A stretch of 64,000 nucleotides of DNA from Donghicola tyrosinivorans (GCF_003003355.1 NZ_PVTQ01000015.1:1-64000); one strand, 5' to 3'; numbered from the stretch's first letter, positions 55,951-64,000 are shown. Program-made: numbers and translations. Notes: generated by a model not told the origin, from the sequence alone.

Positions 55951-57687
55951 TCACATCCGGTTGCTGATCCATCGGCACTGATACGGCGCAAGGCGGATTT
56001 TCTGGGTGTGGGGCGGGATCACCTCGCCCGTCAGAAGGTCGTACCAGTCATGTCCGTCGATCAGGTTGATGGCGACGGGATCAATCTCGACCAATTCATC
56101 GCTGACGTTGTGCAGGGCAAAGATGGATTGATCCCGCTCAAGGCTTTGGCGCCAGATGCCGAAGATGCGGTCGTCCAGTTGCAGGGTGAACTGGGTGGCG
56201 TTCGGGTGAAAGGCGGGCTGGCGGCCTCTGATAGAGATACGCCGCTTCATCTCGGTCAGCACGCGGCTGTTAGTGGATGACGGGTCGGCCAGCCGCTCGC
56301 GCAGGGTCGGGTAGTCCCAGCGATGACGGTTGATGGCGCGGTTGATGCCGGTCTTTTCGACGCCTGCGTAGTCGTTCTCAGTTCCCAGTAGCACATGGAT
56401 GTAGAAGGCAGGGATGCCTTCCAGCGCCATGACGATGCTTTGGGCGGCAAGGAAGCGGTCAATGTGCAGATCGTCCTTGCCCTTGGTGGTGCCCGCCAGC
56501 GCGTCAAAGAAGGTGATGTTCAACTCATAGGGGCTTTGGCTGCCGTCAGGCATGCTGCGCATGGAAACGCGGCCGCCGTGGGCCTTAACGCAGTCGATCA
56601 CCTTGTCCTTTTCTTCGGGGGGCAGGATGCCCTCGGCAGGGCGCATGCCGATGCCGTCGTGACTGGCCGAGAAGTTCAGGTAGGCGCAACCCATCTGCGC
56701 AGGCGGCATGGTGGCCTGCCAGCGGTTCAGATACTTGGCCGAACCCGACAGCATCGCGTGCAGTAAGAGGGGCGGTAGCGAGAAGTTATAGACCGCGTGC
56801 GCCTCGTTCCGGTTGCCGAAGTAGCTGAGGTTTTCCGCATTCGGCACGTTGGTTTCGGTCAGCAGGATCACCGGCTCTTGGGCGAAATCGGCCAAAAGGC
56901 GCATCAGGCGCACGATGGCGTGTGTCTGGGGCATGTGGATCGACTTGGTTCCGATCTCTTTCCAGATGAAGGCCACCGCATCCAGCCGCACGATGCGCAC
57001 GCCGTTGTCGATATGCAGGCGGGTGACGCGCAGGAATTCCAGCAGCACCTCGGGGTTGCGAAAATCCAGATCCACCTGATCGTGGCTGAAGGTACACCAG
57101 ACATGGCGGGTACCATTGGCAGTCTCGACCTCACGCAAGAGGGGGCTGGTGCGGGGGCGCACCACATCCGACAGATCGTCCTCGGGCGAGGCCTCGAAGA
57201 AGAACTTGTCGTAGGGCTCATGTCCCTGAAGGTATTCGTTGAACCAGACCGATTGGCTGCTGACGTGGTTCAGGACCAGATCAGACATCAGCTTGAACTG
57301 CTTCGAGATGCGCTTGATGTCGGCCCAATCCCCAAGGCTGGGGTTCACCGCGCGGTAGTCGGTCACCGCAAAGCCATCGTCCGAGGTGAAGGGGAAGAAT
57401 GGCAGGATATGCACGCCGTTGGTCACGCCCTTCAACTGGCGGGTCAGGAAATCGCGCAGCAGGTCCAGCGGTTTGTGGACGCCATCCTGGATAGAGTTGC
57501 CATAGGTGATGACCAGCGTGTCTTTCTCGGACCAGAAATTGTTGCTGGGGGCGCGGGCCTTTTTGCGGCGGGCATTGCCCTCGGGCCAGAAGGCATCGAT
57601 AATTTTCTGGCCAAGGACGGGGATGTCCTGTCCGGGGTAAATCTGTTCAAGAAGATCGTGCAGGCGGATAAGAAATGGATCGCGCAT
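55951..57687 (-). CDS. GH13_18 glycoside phosphorylase (glucosylglycerate/sucrose phosphorylase-like)
   Basis: A 578-residue enzyme of the sucrose phosphorylase group. Catalytic Asp236 in VRLDAVAF and acid/base Glu278 in LLTETNVPN are present, and the NFSASHDGIGMRP stretch carries the third carboxylate. Such enzymes phosphorolyse sucrose, glucosylglycerate or related disaccharides. Facing the glucosylglycerate synthesis genes, glucosylglycerate is the best guess. The ribosome site is weak. Confidence 0.85.
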   Translation of the reverse strand: MRDPFLIRLHDLLEQIYPGQDIPVLGQKIIDAFWPEGNARRKKARAPSNNFWSEKDTLVITYGNSIQDGVHKPLDLLRDFLTRQLKGVTNGVHILPFFPFTSDDGFAVTDYRAVNPSLGDWADIKRISKQFKLMSDLVLNHVSSQSVWFNEYLQGHEPYDKFFFEASPEDDLSDVVRPRTSPLLREVETANGTRHVWCTFSHDQVDLDFRNPEVLLEFLRVTRLHIDNGVRIVRLDAVAFIWKEIGTKSIHMPQTHAIVRLMRLLADFAQEPVILLTETNVPNAENLSYFGNRNEAHAVYNFSLPPLLLHAMLSGSAKYLNRWQATMPPAQMGCAYLNFSASHDGIGMRPAEGILPPEEKDKVIDCVKAHGGRVSMRSMPDGSQSPYELNITFFDALAGTTKGKDDLHIDRFLAAQSIVMALEGIPAFYIHVLLGTENDYAGVEKTGINRAINRHRWDYPTLRERLADPSSTNSRVLTEMKRRISIRGRQPAFHPNATQFTLQLDDRIFGIWRQSLERDQSIFALHNVSDELVEIDPVAINLIDGHDWYDLLTGEVIPPHTQKIRLAPYQCRWISNRM

Positions 57688-57691
57688 TCGG

Positions 57692-57717
57692 TACTCTATT
57701 CGTTTTAGGGTAGAGTA
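57692..57717. repeat. Inverted repeat in front of the phosphorylase gene
   Basis: TACTCTA (57692-57698) and TAGAGTA (57711-57717) are exact reverse complements with a 12-base spacer. It starts 4 bases before the phosphorylase start codon, on its 5' side, so it could be an operator. Several ATTCG copies lie nearby. Confidence 0.45.
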
Positions 57718-57835
57718 TTCGAGATCAGAGAGATGCCAAGTATTCTGCCTGAGAACCGCGCAAAAGCCCGCAGGCGCGCTTAAGGAATAGGCAATGTGTG
57801 GGGGTCGGCGGGTAATCCCGCCGAATCTGGCGGCC

Positions 57836-58168
57836 TTAACAGGTTTCGGCGCAGAACAGATTGTACAGCAGGCCGATCACCTGTGTGGTGCGATCATCCG
57901 CCAGAGAATAGTAGATGGTCTTGCCTTCACGACGGGTCGAGACCAGCCCCTCTTCGCGCAAGCGGGCCAGCATCTGGCTGACAGCGGCCTGACGAATACC
58001 CAGCAGCTGCTCAAGCTCGCCCACGGCTTTCTCGCCGCCGCCCAGATGACATAGAATCATCAAACGCCCTTCATGGGCGAGGGTTTTCAGATAGGCGGCA
58101 GCGGCTTGGGCGCTTTGCTCCATCTCACTGGGGGGCGGTGGGACGTGAAGGTTATCGGTCGTGGTCAT
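57836..58168 (-). CDS. ArsR-family regulator with SqrR/BigR-type cysteine pair
   Basis: A 110-residue winged-helix repressor. The helix-turn-helix is QLLGIRQAAVSQMLARLREEGLV. Cys40 (MILCHL) and Cys106 (LFCAETC) are 66 residues apart, the same spacing as Cys41-Cys107 of Rhodobacter SqrR, which senses reactive sulfur. The protein is probably a persulfide or oxidant sensor. No sulfide oxidation gene is adjacent in the window. Monocistronic as far as visible. Confidence 0.8.
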   Translation of the reverse strand: MTTTDNLHVPPPPSEMEQSAQAAAAYLKTLAHEGRLMILCHLGGGEKAVGELEQLLGIRQAAVSQMLARLREEGLVSTRREGKTIYYSLADDRTTQVIGLLYNLFCAETC

Positions 58169-58203
58169 TCAGGTCGGCTCGGTCAGAATATGGTGCCTTC
58201 GGG

Positions 58204-58911
58204 TCAGCCAGCGATGCGGTGCAGCAGATTTGCCAGTCCGGTCGGGTCCGAGAAGAAGGGCGAATGCGAAGTACTAATCTCATATACGTCTTCTTTCGGC
58301 AAGTTTGCAGCCATTTGTCGCTGATATTCTGGTGGTATCGTGCGGTCTTCTGAGCAGATGACATAGCTTTTCGGGACAGATTCATACTTTGCCCCCAATT
58401 CGATTGAGGTTTCTTGCGGTAAAATCGCCTGCGGGCAGAGCCGGGTGTTGGCGTAGGCAGCGTCTGCGGCAGTACAGTCGTGATAGAACACATCGCGCGT
58501 TTGCAGCGGGTCGATGGTGAAGGACAGCCCATCTGCGGATTTGACCACCGCTTGCATCAGGGGCTGATACGGGGCCTCGCGGCGCATGTCGGCCAGCGTC
58601 ATCCCTTCGCGGGGCATGTAGGCGCAAAGAAAGACCAGCCGCTTGATCATCCGGTTGTCCAGCGCCGCTGCGCGGGAAATCGGAAAGCCCGCCATGGAAT
58701 GACCCACGACGACGGTGGGCACCTTGATGGCGTCCAGAATCGCTTTGGCATAGAGATCCAGCGTGACCTCGCAGATCGGGGTGCCGTCGGCGCCGTGGCT
58801 TGGCAGATCGATCGCGTTGACCTTATGGCCGCGCAGTTTCAAAGCTGGAATGACATGCCGCCAGCACCACGCGCCGTGGCAAGAACCGTGGATCAGAAGA
58901 AAGTTGGTCAT
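58204..58911 (-). CDS. Alpha/beta hydrolase
   Basis: A 235-residue esterase-like enzyme. The nucleophile motif is VVGHSMAGFP and the oxyanion loop IHGSCHGAWCW resembles the plant MES/hydroxynitrile-lyase branch. A late SHSPFFSDP supplies the catalytic His. ATG 58911 overlaps the upstream gene by 4 bases. Substrate unknown. Confidence 0.78.
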   Translation of the reverse strand: MTNFLLIHGSCHGAWCWRHVIPALKLRGHKVNAIDLPSHGADGTPICEVTLDLYAKAILDAIKVPTVVVGHSMAGFPISRAAALDNRMIKRLVFLCAYMPREGMTLADMRREAPYQPLMQAVVKSADGLSFTIDPLQTRDVFYHDCTAADAAYANTRLCPQAILPQETSIELGAKYESVPKSYVICSEDRTIPPEYQRQMAANLPKEDVYEISTSHSPFFSDPTGLANLLHRIAG

Positions 58912-59699
58912 GACATGTGCCCCGTGGATCTGAGGAAATCGGTAACGGTGGTCGCAAATTCTTCGGGCTGATCGACGCAGGACAGGTGTCCGGCGCGGCG
59001 GATCAGGTGAAACTGAGAGCCTGGCACCAGTGCGGCGGTCTCGCGCACCAGATCCGGCGGGGTCGAGGCATCGTCGCTGCTGGCAATCCCAAGCGTGGAC
59101 AGACGTAGGCCGCTGGTTGGTGTGTAAAAGTCGGTGCCTTTGATCGCATGCATGGTGCCGATCCACCCATCTAGGGCGGTGCGGTCCAATACGGCCTTTA
59201 CGGTCTGGATGCGGGGCTGCGATAGATCCTGACGGGGGAACCAGCGTTCAAGGGTTTCCTGCACCAGCGCGGCCTTAGAGCTGCTTTCGGCGGCTGCGAT
59301 CCGCTTTTCCCAAAGGCTTTCGTGGCCGATGCGGGCGGCGGTGTTCGACAGGATCAGGGTGCGGATCAGGTCCAGACGTTTTACTGCCAAGCCCTGCGCC
59401 ACCAGCCCGCCGACCGAGAGGCCACAAAAGGCCGCGTCCTTGACCTTTAGATGGTCCAGCAAACCTTCGGCGTCGCGGATCATCGCGCCCATCGCATAGG
59501 GCGCCTTCGGCACGTCCGAGGCCCCATGCCCGCGGTGGTCATAGCGGATTACCCGCAAATTTGCGGGCAGACGCGCACAGACGGCGTCCCAGATGCTAAG
59601 ATCTGCGCCAAGAGCGTGGGCCAGCACTAGAACGGGACCGTCTTTAGGCCCCTGTTCCGAATAGTGCAGGCGAAGGTCTGGTAAAAATACGTGTGGCAT
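58908..59699 (-). CDS. 3-oxoadipate enol-lactonase-like alpha/beta hydrolase
   Basis: A 263-residue alpha/beta hydrolase of the PcaD type. RYDHRGHGASDVP, the nucleophile motif FCGLSVGGL and C-terminal RAGHLSCVDQPEEF are typical. PcaD opens 3-oxoadipate enol-lactone in protocatechuate breakdown, but no other pca genes are present, so assignment is cautious. It is coupled to the next hydrolase. Confidence 0.68.
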   Translation of the reverse strand: MPHVFLPDLRLHYSEQGPKDGPVLVLAHALGADLSIWDAVCARLPANLRVIRYDHRGHGASDVPKAPYAMGAMIRDAEGLLDHLKVKDAAFCGLSVGGLVAQGLAVKRLDLIRTLILSNTAARIGHESLWEKRIAAAESSSKAALVQETLERWFPRQDLSQPRIQTVKAVLDRTALDGWIGTMHAIKGTDFYTPTSGLRLSTLGIASSDDASTPPDLVRETAALVPGSQFHLIRRAGHLSCVDQPEEFATTVTDFLRSTGHMS

Positions 59700-59789
59700 T
59701 TTTCTGGTTAAACGAGTGTTTGATCAGCCTAGCCACGGCTTGACCTTAGGGCAACTGTTGCCCGAGCAGACTTTAGGGGGTGGCCGATT

Positions 59790-60764
59790 TTAGCCCATTC
59801 GGGCCAAGGCCCGCCCGAAGACAACAGGATCGACGTTTCCGCCAGAGACAACGGCAATCACCGTATCGGCGTCCAGTTCGTCACCGTGGTACAGAGCCGC
59901 CGCCAGCGCCACAGCGCCGCCCGGTTCGGCCACGATCTTCAGGCGCAGGAAGGCTTGCGCCATCGCGTCCAGCGTCTCGATGTCCGAGACAGCGATGCCC
60001 GCGCCGCAGAGGCGGTGCATGATCGGGAAGGTGATTTCGCCAGGCTGTTTGGTCAGGATCGCATCGCAAAGGCCCACCTCACTGGGATTGCTCTGGATGG
60101 TGCCTGCGCGCAACGAACGGGCTACGTCATCAAAGCCCTGCGGTTCCACAGGGCGCACAGTCATATCGGGGGCTTTGCCCTCCAACGCGAGCGCGATGCC
60201 CGAGGTCAGACCGCCTCCACCGCAGCAGACCAGCACCTCGGCCGTGATGATGCCCATCTCGGTGGCTTGTGCCGCGATCTCAAGGCCGGTGGTGCCTTGG
60301 CCTGCGATCACCATGGGTTCGTCATAGGGGCGGATCAGGGTCAGGCCACGCTCGATCGCGATCGCGGCGCCGATGGCCTCGCGGCTTTCGCCGCCAGCGC
60401 GGTCATAGGTGACAACCTCGGCTCCCAAAGCGCGGGTGTTCTCTAGCTTCAGGGTCGGGGCGTTGTCGGGCATGATGATGACCGCAGGAATACCGTGGGC
60501 GCGTGCCGCATAGGCGATGCCTTGCGCGTGGTTGCCGCTAGAGTAGGCCAGAACCCCTTTGGCCCGCTGCTCTTCTGGCAAGGCCGAAATGGCCGACCAA
60601 GCGCCACGGAATTTGAACGAGCCCGTATGCTGCAAACATTCGGGTTTCACCAGAACACGGCGTCCGGCGATGTCGTTCAGAAAGGGCGATTCCAGCAAGG
60701 GCGTCCGTCGGACGTGGCCCTCAAGACGCGCATTCGCTGCTAGGATCGCCGCAAGGTCTGTCAT
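59790..60764 (-). CDS. Threonine/serine dehydratase-like PLP enzyme
   Basis: A 324-residue fold-type II PLP enzyme. The PLP-binding Lys lies in TGSFKFRGAW and the phosphate cradle in CCGGGGLTSG. It lacks the regulatory C-terminal domain of biosynthetic IlvA. Its substrate could be threonine, serine, or 3-hydroxyaspartate; sequence does not decide. It overlaps the hydrolase gene upstream by 4 bases. Confidence 0.8.
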   Translation of the reverse strand: MTDLAAILAANARLEGHVRRTPLLESPFLNDIAGRRVLVKPECLQHTGSFKFRGAWSAISALPEEQRAKGVLAYSSGNHAQGIAYAARAHGIPAVIIMPDNAPTLKLENTRALGAEVVTYDRAGGESREAIGAAIAIERGLTLIRPYDEPMVIAGQGTTGLEIAAQATEMGIITAEVLVCCGGGGLTSGIALALEGKAPDMTVRPVEPQGFDDVARSLRAGTIQSNPSEVGLCDAILTKQPGEITFPIMHRLCGAGIAVSDIETLDAMAQAFLRLKIVAEPGGAVALAAALYHGDELDADTVIAVVSGGNVDPVVFGRALARMG

Positions 60765-61597
60765 GATGTCTCTGCCTGCTTCATCACGGCGTGTATCGCA
60801 TCCAACGCCTCGGGTTCGTCCAGGAAGGGCACGTGCCCGCGATCCGGCACAGTGCAGGTGACCAGCCCCGGATGATGCTGCGCCATCTCTTGCATGGTGG
60901 CGTCTGACAGCAGGTCCGAGTGCTCACCACGAATTACTGCCATGGGAATATCATTAAGGGAATCGAAAAACTCCCACATTTCAGGGATTTCACCGTCTAC
61001 GCTTTGATCGCGAAGGGCATCCAACAGTCGTGCATCGTATCGTAATGCAATTCCGTCGGGTGTCTCGTCGTAAATGGCTGCGGCTTGATCCAGCCAGCGT
61101 TGTTCAGAGACGTTGAAGAACCGCGTACGCTCGGCGTTGGCAAGGGCGGCAGCGGCTTCTTTCAGGGTTTGCAGGTCCGGTGCGCGGCCCACATAGGTGA
61201 AGATTCGCGCCAATCCCCGCTCGTCTATGCGCGGGCCGATGTCGTTCAGGATCACCCCTTGCATCACATGGGCATGGGTTGGCCCCAGCCCCATCGCGAT
61301 CAGGCCCCCGCGCGAGGTGCCAAGGATCACGACCTTTTCAAGCTGCAAATGGGCCAGCAATTCCAGCGCATCCAGTGCCTCGCGCTGGAGCGAGTAATTC
61401 ATGTAGTCCTTGTCAAAGTCCGACTTGCCGCGCCCGCGGCTGTCCAGCGTGATCATCCGGTAGGCCGACAGATGGGGGCGCACGAACTGAAAGTCATCTC
61501 CGTTCCGCGTAAGCCCCGCAAGGCAAAGAACCGGCGTGCCGATGCCTTCATCGGTGTAGTGCAGGGACAGGCCGTCAGAGGTCGTAAAATAGGGCAT
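60761..61597 (-). CDS. Alpha/beta hydrolase
   Basis: A 278-residue alpha/beta hydrolase. The nucleophile elbow is LGTSRGGLIAM, preceded by LDSRGRGKSDFD, and the catalytic His lies in DRGHVPFLDEP. It sits between the haloacid dehalogenase and the dehydratase with single- to four-base overlaps, so the three are one operon. Substrate unknown. Confidence 0.78.
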   Translation of the reverse strand: MPYFTTSDGLSLHYTDEGIGTPVLCLAGLTRNGDDFQFVRPHLSAYRMITLDSRGRGKSDFDKDYMNYSLQREALDALELLAHLQLEKVVILGTSRGGLIAMGLGPTHAHVMQGVILNDIGPRIDERGLARIFTYVGRAPDLQTLKEAAAALANAERTRFFNVSEQRWLDQAAAIYDETPDGIALRYDARLLDALRDQSVDGEIPEMWEFFDSLNDIPMAVIRGEHSDLLSDATMQEMAQHHPGLVTCTVPDRGHVPFLDEPEALDAIHAVMKQAETS

Positions 61598-62286
61598 CAG
61601 AATTCCTTGATGAAATGGGGTAGGTTGGTCAGGTCCCGCTCGGTCCGGGTCGGTTTATGGGGCATCCGGTCTACAGGCTGACCTGCGCGGTTCACCCACA
61701 GCACATTAAAGCCATAGCCGCTGGCGCCCGCAGCATCCCACCCGTTCGAGCTGACGAAAAGCACCTCATCTGGATTGGTGTCATAGCGGGTGCGCACCAT
61801 GTCGTAGACGGCGCGGGCGGGCTTGTAGATGCCCACATCCTCGATCGACAACAGGGCGTCCAGTTGGCCGTCGATGCCTGCCGAGGTGACCGCGTCCGAC
61901 AGCATCTGCGGCGTGCCGTTCGACAGGATCGCGCAGGTGTAGCCTGCCGCATTCAGGGCCTGCAACATGGCGGGCACTTCGGGGTAGGCGGGCAGGGTGC
62001 GGTAAAGGTCCAACAGCTGCGCCCGCAAGGCCGGATCACCGTCCAACCCCATCGCCTCTAGCGACCAGTCCAGCCCGTCTTGGGTCACTTGCTGAAAGTC
62101 GGCGTGATCGCCCGTGATAGCGCGTAGCCATGTGTATTCCAGTTGTTTGGCGCGCCAATGGGCGGCCAATTGCGCCCAATGCTGGGACAGGGCGGCGCCT
62201 TGCGGCGTGGCGGCTGCGGCGCGGGCGGCGCCGGCCACATCAAACAGGGTGCCATAGGCGTCAAAGATGCAGTGGGTGATTGGCAT
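61597..62286 (-). CDS. Haloacid dehalogenase type II
   Basis: A 229-residue HAD enzyme with nucleophile motif CIFDAYGTLFDV and the VSSNGWDAAGASGYGF segment, diagnostic of L-2-haloacid dehalogenases. It would replace the halogen of 2-halo acids by hydroxide. ATG 62286 follows GAGGAGA. First gene of the leftward operon. Confidence 0.88.
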   Translation of the reverse strand: MPITHCIFDAYGTLFDVAGAARAAAATPQGAALSQHWAQLAAHWRAKQLEYTWLRAITGDHADFQQVTQDGLDWSLEAMGLDGDPALRAQLLDLYRTLPAYPEVPAMLQALNAAGYTCAILSNGTPQMLSDAVTSAGIDGQLDALLSIEDVGIYKPARAVYDMVRTRYDTNPDEVLFVSSNGWDAAGASGYGFNVLWVNRAGQPVDRMPHKPTRTERDLTNLPHFIKEF

Positions 62287-62445
62287 GCGGGGTCTCCTCG
62301 GGCGCAGACTGACACAGGACGGTGGTATGGAAAACCGGTTTGCAATCACGTTCCTGCTTGCTTACCCTTGCGCGATCTTCGAAGGAGCACCCGCGCAGAT
62401 ACGTGGCCTCCGGTCCAATTCATCCCAAGACAAAAGAGAGATACA

Positions 62446-62874
62446 ATGACCGAAGCAAAATCGGGCGACAAGGTGCGCATCCACTACACCGGTACCCTGA
62501 CTGACGGCAGCCAGTTCGACAGCTCTGCTGGCCGCGAGCCGCTGGAATTCACTCTGGGCAGCGGTCAGGTCATCGCGGGCTTTGACGCGGGCGTCACCGG
62601 CATGACCGTGGGCGAGAAGAAAGAGATCACCATCCCTGCAGCCGAAGCCTACGGCGAGCGTCAGGAAGAAGCCTGCCAGCCGGTCCCCCGCGCAGACATC
62701 CCCGCCGATATTCCGCTGGAAGTTGGCCTGCAACTTCAGATGCAGACACCCTCGGGTCAGGTTGTGCCTGTGGTTGTTAAAGAGATCACCGAAGAGCAGG
62801 TCGTTCTGGACGCCAACCACCCGCTGGCAGGTCAGGATCTGACCTTCGCGCTAGAGCTGGTCGAAATCGCGTAA
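62446..62874 (+). CDS. FKBP-type peptidyl-prolyl isomerase (SlyD-like)
   Basis: A 142-residue cytoplasmic prolyl isomerase/chaperone. The FKBP core HYTGTLTDGSQFDSS starts near residue 13, and the insert between the strands (GERQEEACQPVPRADIP) resembles the SlyD IF domain. The C-terminus lacks the His-rich metal tail of E. coli SlyD. Single gene with its own terminator. Confidence 0.9.
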   Translation: MTEAKSGDKVRIHYTGTLTDGSQFDSSAGREPLEFTLGSGQVIAGFDAGVTGMTVGEKKEITIPAAEAYGERQEEACQPVPRADIPADIPLEVGLQLQMQTPSGQVVPVVVKEITEEQVVLDANHPLAGQDLTFALELVEIA

Positions 62875-62901
62875 ACCGCGCTAGATGCAAGACTAAAATT
62901 G

Positions 62902-62933
62902 CAAGGGCGGCCCTCTGGCCGCCCTTGTTTTTT
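62902..62933 (+). terminator. Rho-independent terminator after the FKBP gene
   Basis: CAAGGGCGGCC and GGCCGCCCTTG form a perfect 11-bp stem with a CTCT loop followed by TTTTTT. Confidence 0.92.
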
Positions 62934-62981
62934 GCCTGAAGGCTGTCATGCTGCAGGCGGGATATGGATGGAGGTTTCGCC

Positions 62982-63440
62982 ATGAGCGGCCAAGCTTTGC
63001 CCGCAACCGCTGAGTGTCGTTGCGGCGCAACACAGATCACCGTGTCAGCGCCTGCGGTGCTGACGGCGGCGTGCCACTGCAAAGGGTGCCAGCGTATGAC
63101 CGCCAGCGCCTATTCGGTCTCGGCGATGTACCCCGCACCGGGGTTTGAGGTCACCAAGGGCACACCGGTTCTAGGCGGTCTGAAAGACGCGGATATTCAG
63201 CATTACTTTTGTCCGGAATGCATGTCGTGGATGTTCACCCGCATGAGCATTTTCCCCGACGGGGTGAACGTGCGTGCGACGCTGTTCGATAACCTGTGCT
63301 GGTATGCGCCCTTTATCGAAACCCAGACCCGTGACAAGCATCCATGGGCCGAAGCGGGCGCGGCGCATCTATTTCATGAATTCCCCAGCGCCGAGCAGAT
63401 CCCCGCGCTCTTGGCCGAGTTTGCCGAACAGCTGGATTGA
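62982..63440 (+). CDS. GFA-family zinc-binding protein
   Basis: A 152-residue member of the glutathione-dependent formaldehyde-activating enzyme family fold. Seven cysteines form the zinc sites: Cys12, Cys14, Cys31, Cys33, Cys36, Cys77, Cys80. Activity on S-hydroxymethylglutathione has been proposed for some members, but is not assured here. ATG 62982 has a GGAGG site 7-11 bases upstream. Confidence 0.85.
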   Translation: MSGQALPATAECRCGATQITVSAPAVLTAACHCKGCQRMTASAYSVSAMYPAPGFEVTKGTPVLGGLKDADIQHYFCPECMSWMFTRMSIFPDGVNVRATLFDNLCWYAPFIETQTRDKHPWAEAGAAHLFHEFPSAEQIPALLAEFAEQLD

Positions 63441-63479
63441 CCGGAGGGGGAGCAATCCAGCTGTTCTTGCAAAGAAAAA

Positions 63480-63511
63480 CGCGCGGCGGGATGGGCCTGC
63501 CGCGCGTTTTT
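63480..63511. terminator. Bidirectional terminator between GFA gene and fabI
   Basis: CGCGCGGC and GCCGCGCG pair around an 11-base loop; TTTTT follows on the plus strand and an A-run precedes, giving T on the minus strand. Confidence 0.85.
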
Positions 63512-63536
63512 CGCGTTCTGATCCAGACGTAGCGTC

Positions 63537-64000
63537 TTAGAGGTTGTCGGGCTGGGGCATGCCCAGAACGTGGTAGCCGCCGTCCACAGCGATGATCTCG
63601 CCGCTGGTGCAGGCACCGTAATCGGACGCCAGATAGACCGCCGTGCCGCCCACAGCCTCAAGCGTGGCGTTGTCTCCTAGAGGAGCGTTCGCGCCGGTGT
63701 GCTTGTAGGTCTTGCGTGCGCCGCCGATGGCTGCACCGGCAAGGGTCTTCATCGGGCCGGGCGAGATCGCGTTCACGCGGATGCCCTGCGGGCCCAGATC
63801 GTTCGCCAGATAGCGGGTTGCCGATTCCAGCGCCGCTTTGGCCACACCCATAACGTTGTAGAACGGGGTCACACGGTTGCTGCCCTGATAGGTCAGGGTC
63901 AGCAGGGTACCGCCGTTCGGCATCATCTCGGACGCGCGACGGGCCACGTCGATAAAGCTGAAGCAGCTGATCTCGAGCGAGGTTTTGAAGTTATCACGGC
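63537..64000 (-). CDS. fabI: Enoyl-acyl-carrier-protein reductase (NADH), 3' part
   Basis: The C-terminal 153 residues of FabI; the 5' part lies beyond the window. The catalytic Tyr-x6-Lys motif is FYNVMGVAKAAL, with the upstream Tyr in TYQGSN. RVNAISPGPMKTLAG follows, and the end VDGGYHVLGMP is typical. It reduces enoyl-ACP in fatty acid elongation. The residues up to the window edge read in frame (NFKTSLEISCFSF). Confidence 0.92.
   Translation of the reverse strand, partial: RDNFKTSLEISCFSFIDVARRASEMMPNGGTLLTLTYQGSNRVTPFYNVMGVAKAALESATRYLANDLGPQGIRVNAISPGPMKTLAGAAIGGARKTYKHTGANAPLGDNATLEAVGGTAVYLASDYGACTSGEIIAVDGGYHVLGMPQPDNL

Noticed and set aside
62982-63440. True glutathione-formaldehyde activating enzyme (gfa) of the methanol block
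   Set aside because: It has the zinc cysteines of the family but lies far from fghA and xoxF, and most GFA-fold proteins have unknown roles.

Overview
The window reads as chromosomal DNA of a marine-type alphaproteobacterium of the Rhodobacteraceae (Roseobacter or Paracoccus relatives). This rests on gene content and operon layout, namely glutathione-linked formaldehyde oxidation beside xoxF, an erythritol locus of the Brucella/rhizobium type, TRAP-linked uronate oxidation and a bacteriophytochrome. No 16S or other marker gene is present, so the genus stays open. Gene density is high. I saw no tRNA, rRNA, CRISPR array, insertion sequence or prophage.

Region 1 (1-9954) is a C1/alcohol oxidation block. 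It holds the tail of a glutathione-dependent formaldehyde dehydrogenase, fghA, a small cytochrome c, the lanthanide-type methanol dehydrogenase xoxF, its cytochrome xoxG, xoxJ and a rhodanese-like CxxxCW protein. Two divergent groups of periplasmic proteins follow. One has a beta-propeller, an SRPBCC protein and a DUF3280-like protein. The other has an ABC-type binding protein, a second beta-propeller and a small unknown protein. They resemble the accessory genes of PQQ alcohol dehydrogenase clusters, but the ABC ATPase and permease are absent here.

Region 2 (10006-15675) holds a small cysteine-rich protein, katG, a YegD-like Hsp70 homologue, a HAD phosphatase and a PagL-like outer-membrane lipid A deacylase.

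Region 3 (15704-32674) is a large erythritol-type polyol module. A leftward ABC importer (binding protein, permease, ATPase, DUF2291 protein) faces a rightward eryA-eryB-eryC run. Next come an FMN riboswitch with a type II lumazine synthase (ribH2) and the SorC-type regulator eryD. Beyond them are leftward transaldolase and transketolase genes, then rightward deoR-tpiA-rpiB, then leftward fructose-1,6-bisphosphatase. Together these would take erythritol to erythrose 4-phosphate and on to fructose 6-phosphate. AT-rich palindromes in front of eryA and eryD look like shared operators.

Region 4 (32844-36049) is the preQ0/queuosine set queC-queD-queE with queF, plus a YghU-like glutathione transferase. 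Region 5 (36171-46862) is a uronate catabolic operon: TRAP transporter, uronate dehydrogenase, ketoglutarate semialdehyde dehydrogenase, kdgD, galactarolactone cycloisomerase and isomerase, a KDG kinase and an SGNH hydrolase, with a convergent GntR repressor. A perfect 15-bp inverted repeat with 95 bp between its arms lies in its promoter region.

Region 6 (47043-58168) contains a DUF2254 membrane protein, bphO-bphP with a downstream PAS protein, gph-rpe, a glucosyl/mannosylglycerate synthesis pair facing a GH13 phosphorylase, and an ArsR regulator with the cysteine spacing of SqrR/BigR persulfide sensors. Region 7 (58204-64000) holds leftward alpha/beta hydrolases, a threonine dehydratase-like enzyme and a haloacid dehalogenase, then FKBP and GFA-family genes and the 3' end of fabI.

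The strongest candidate for something not well described is the polyol module, with a riboswitch-controlled type II lumazine synthase placed between eryC and eryD and dedicated transaldolase, transketolase and fructose bisphosphatase genes.
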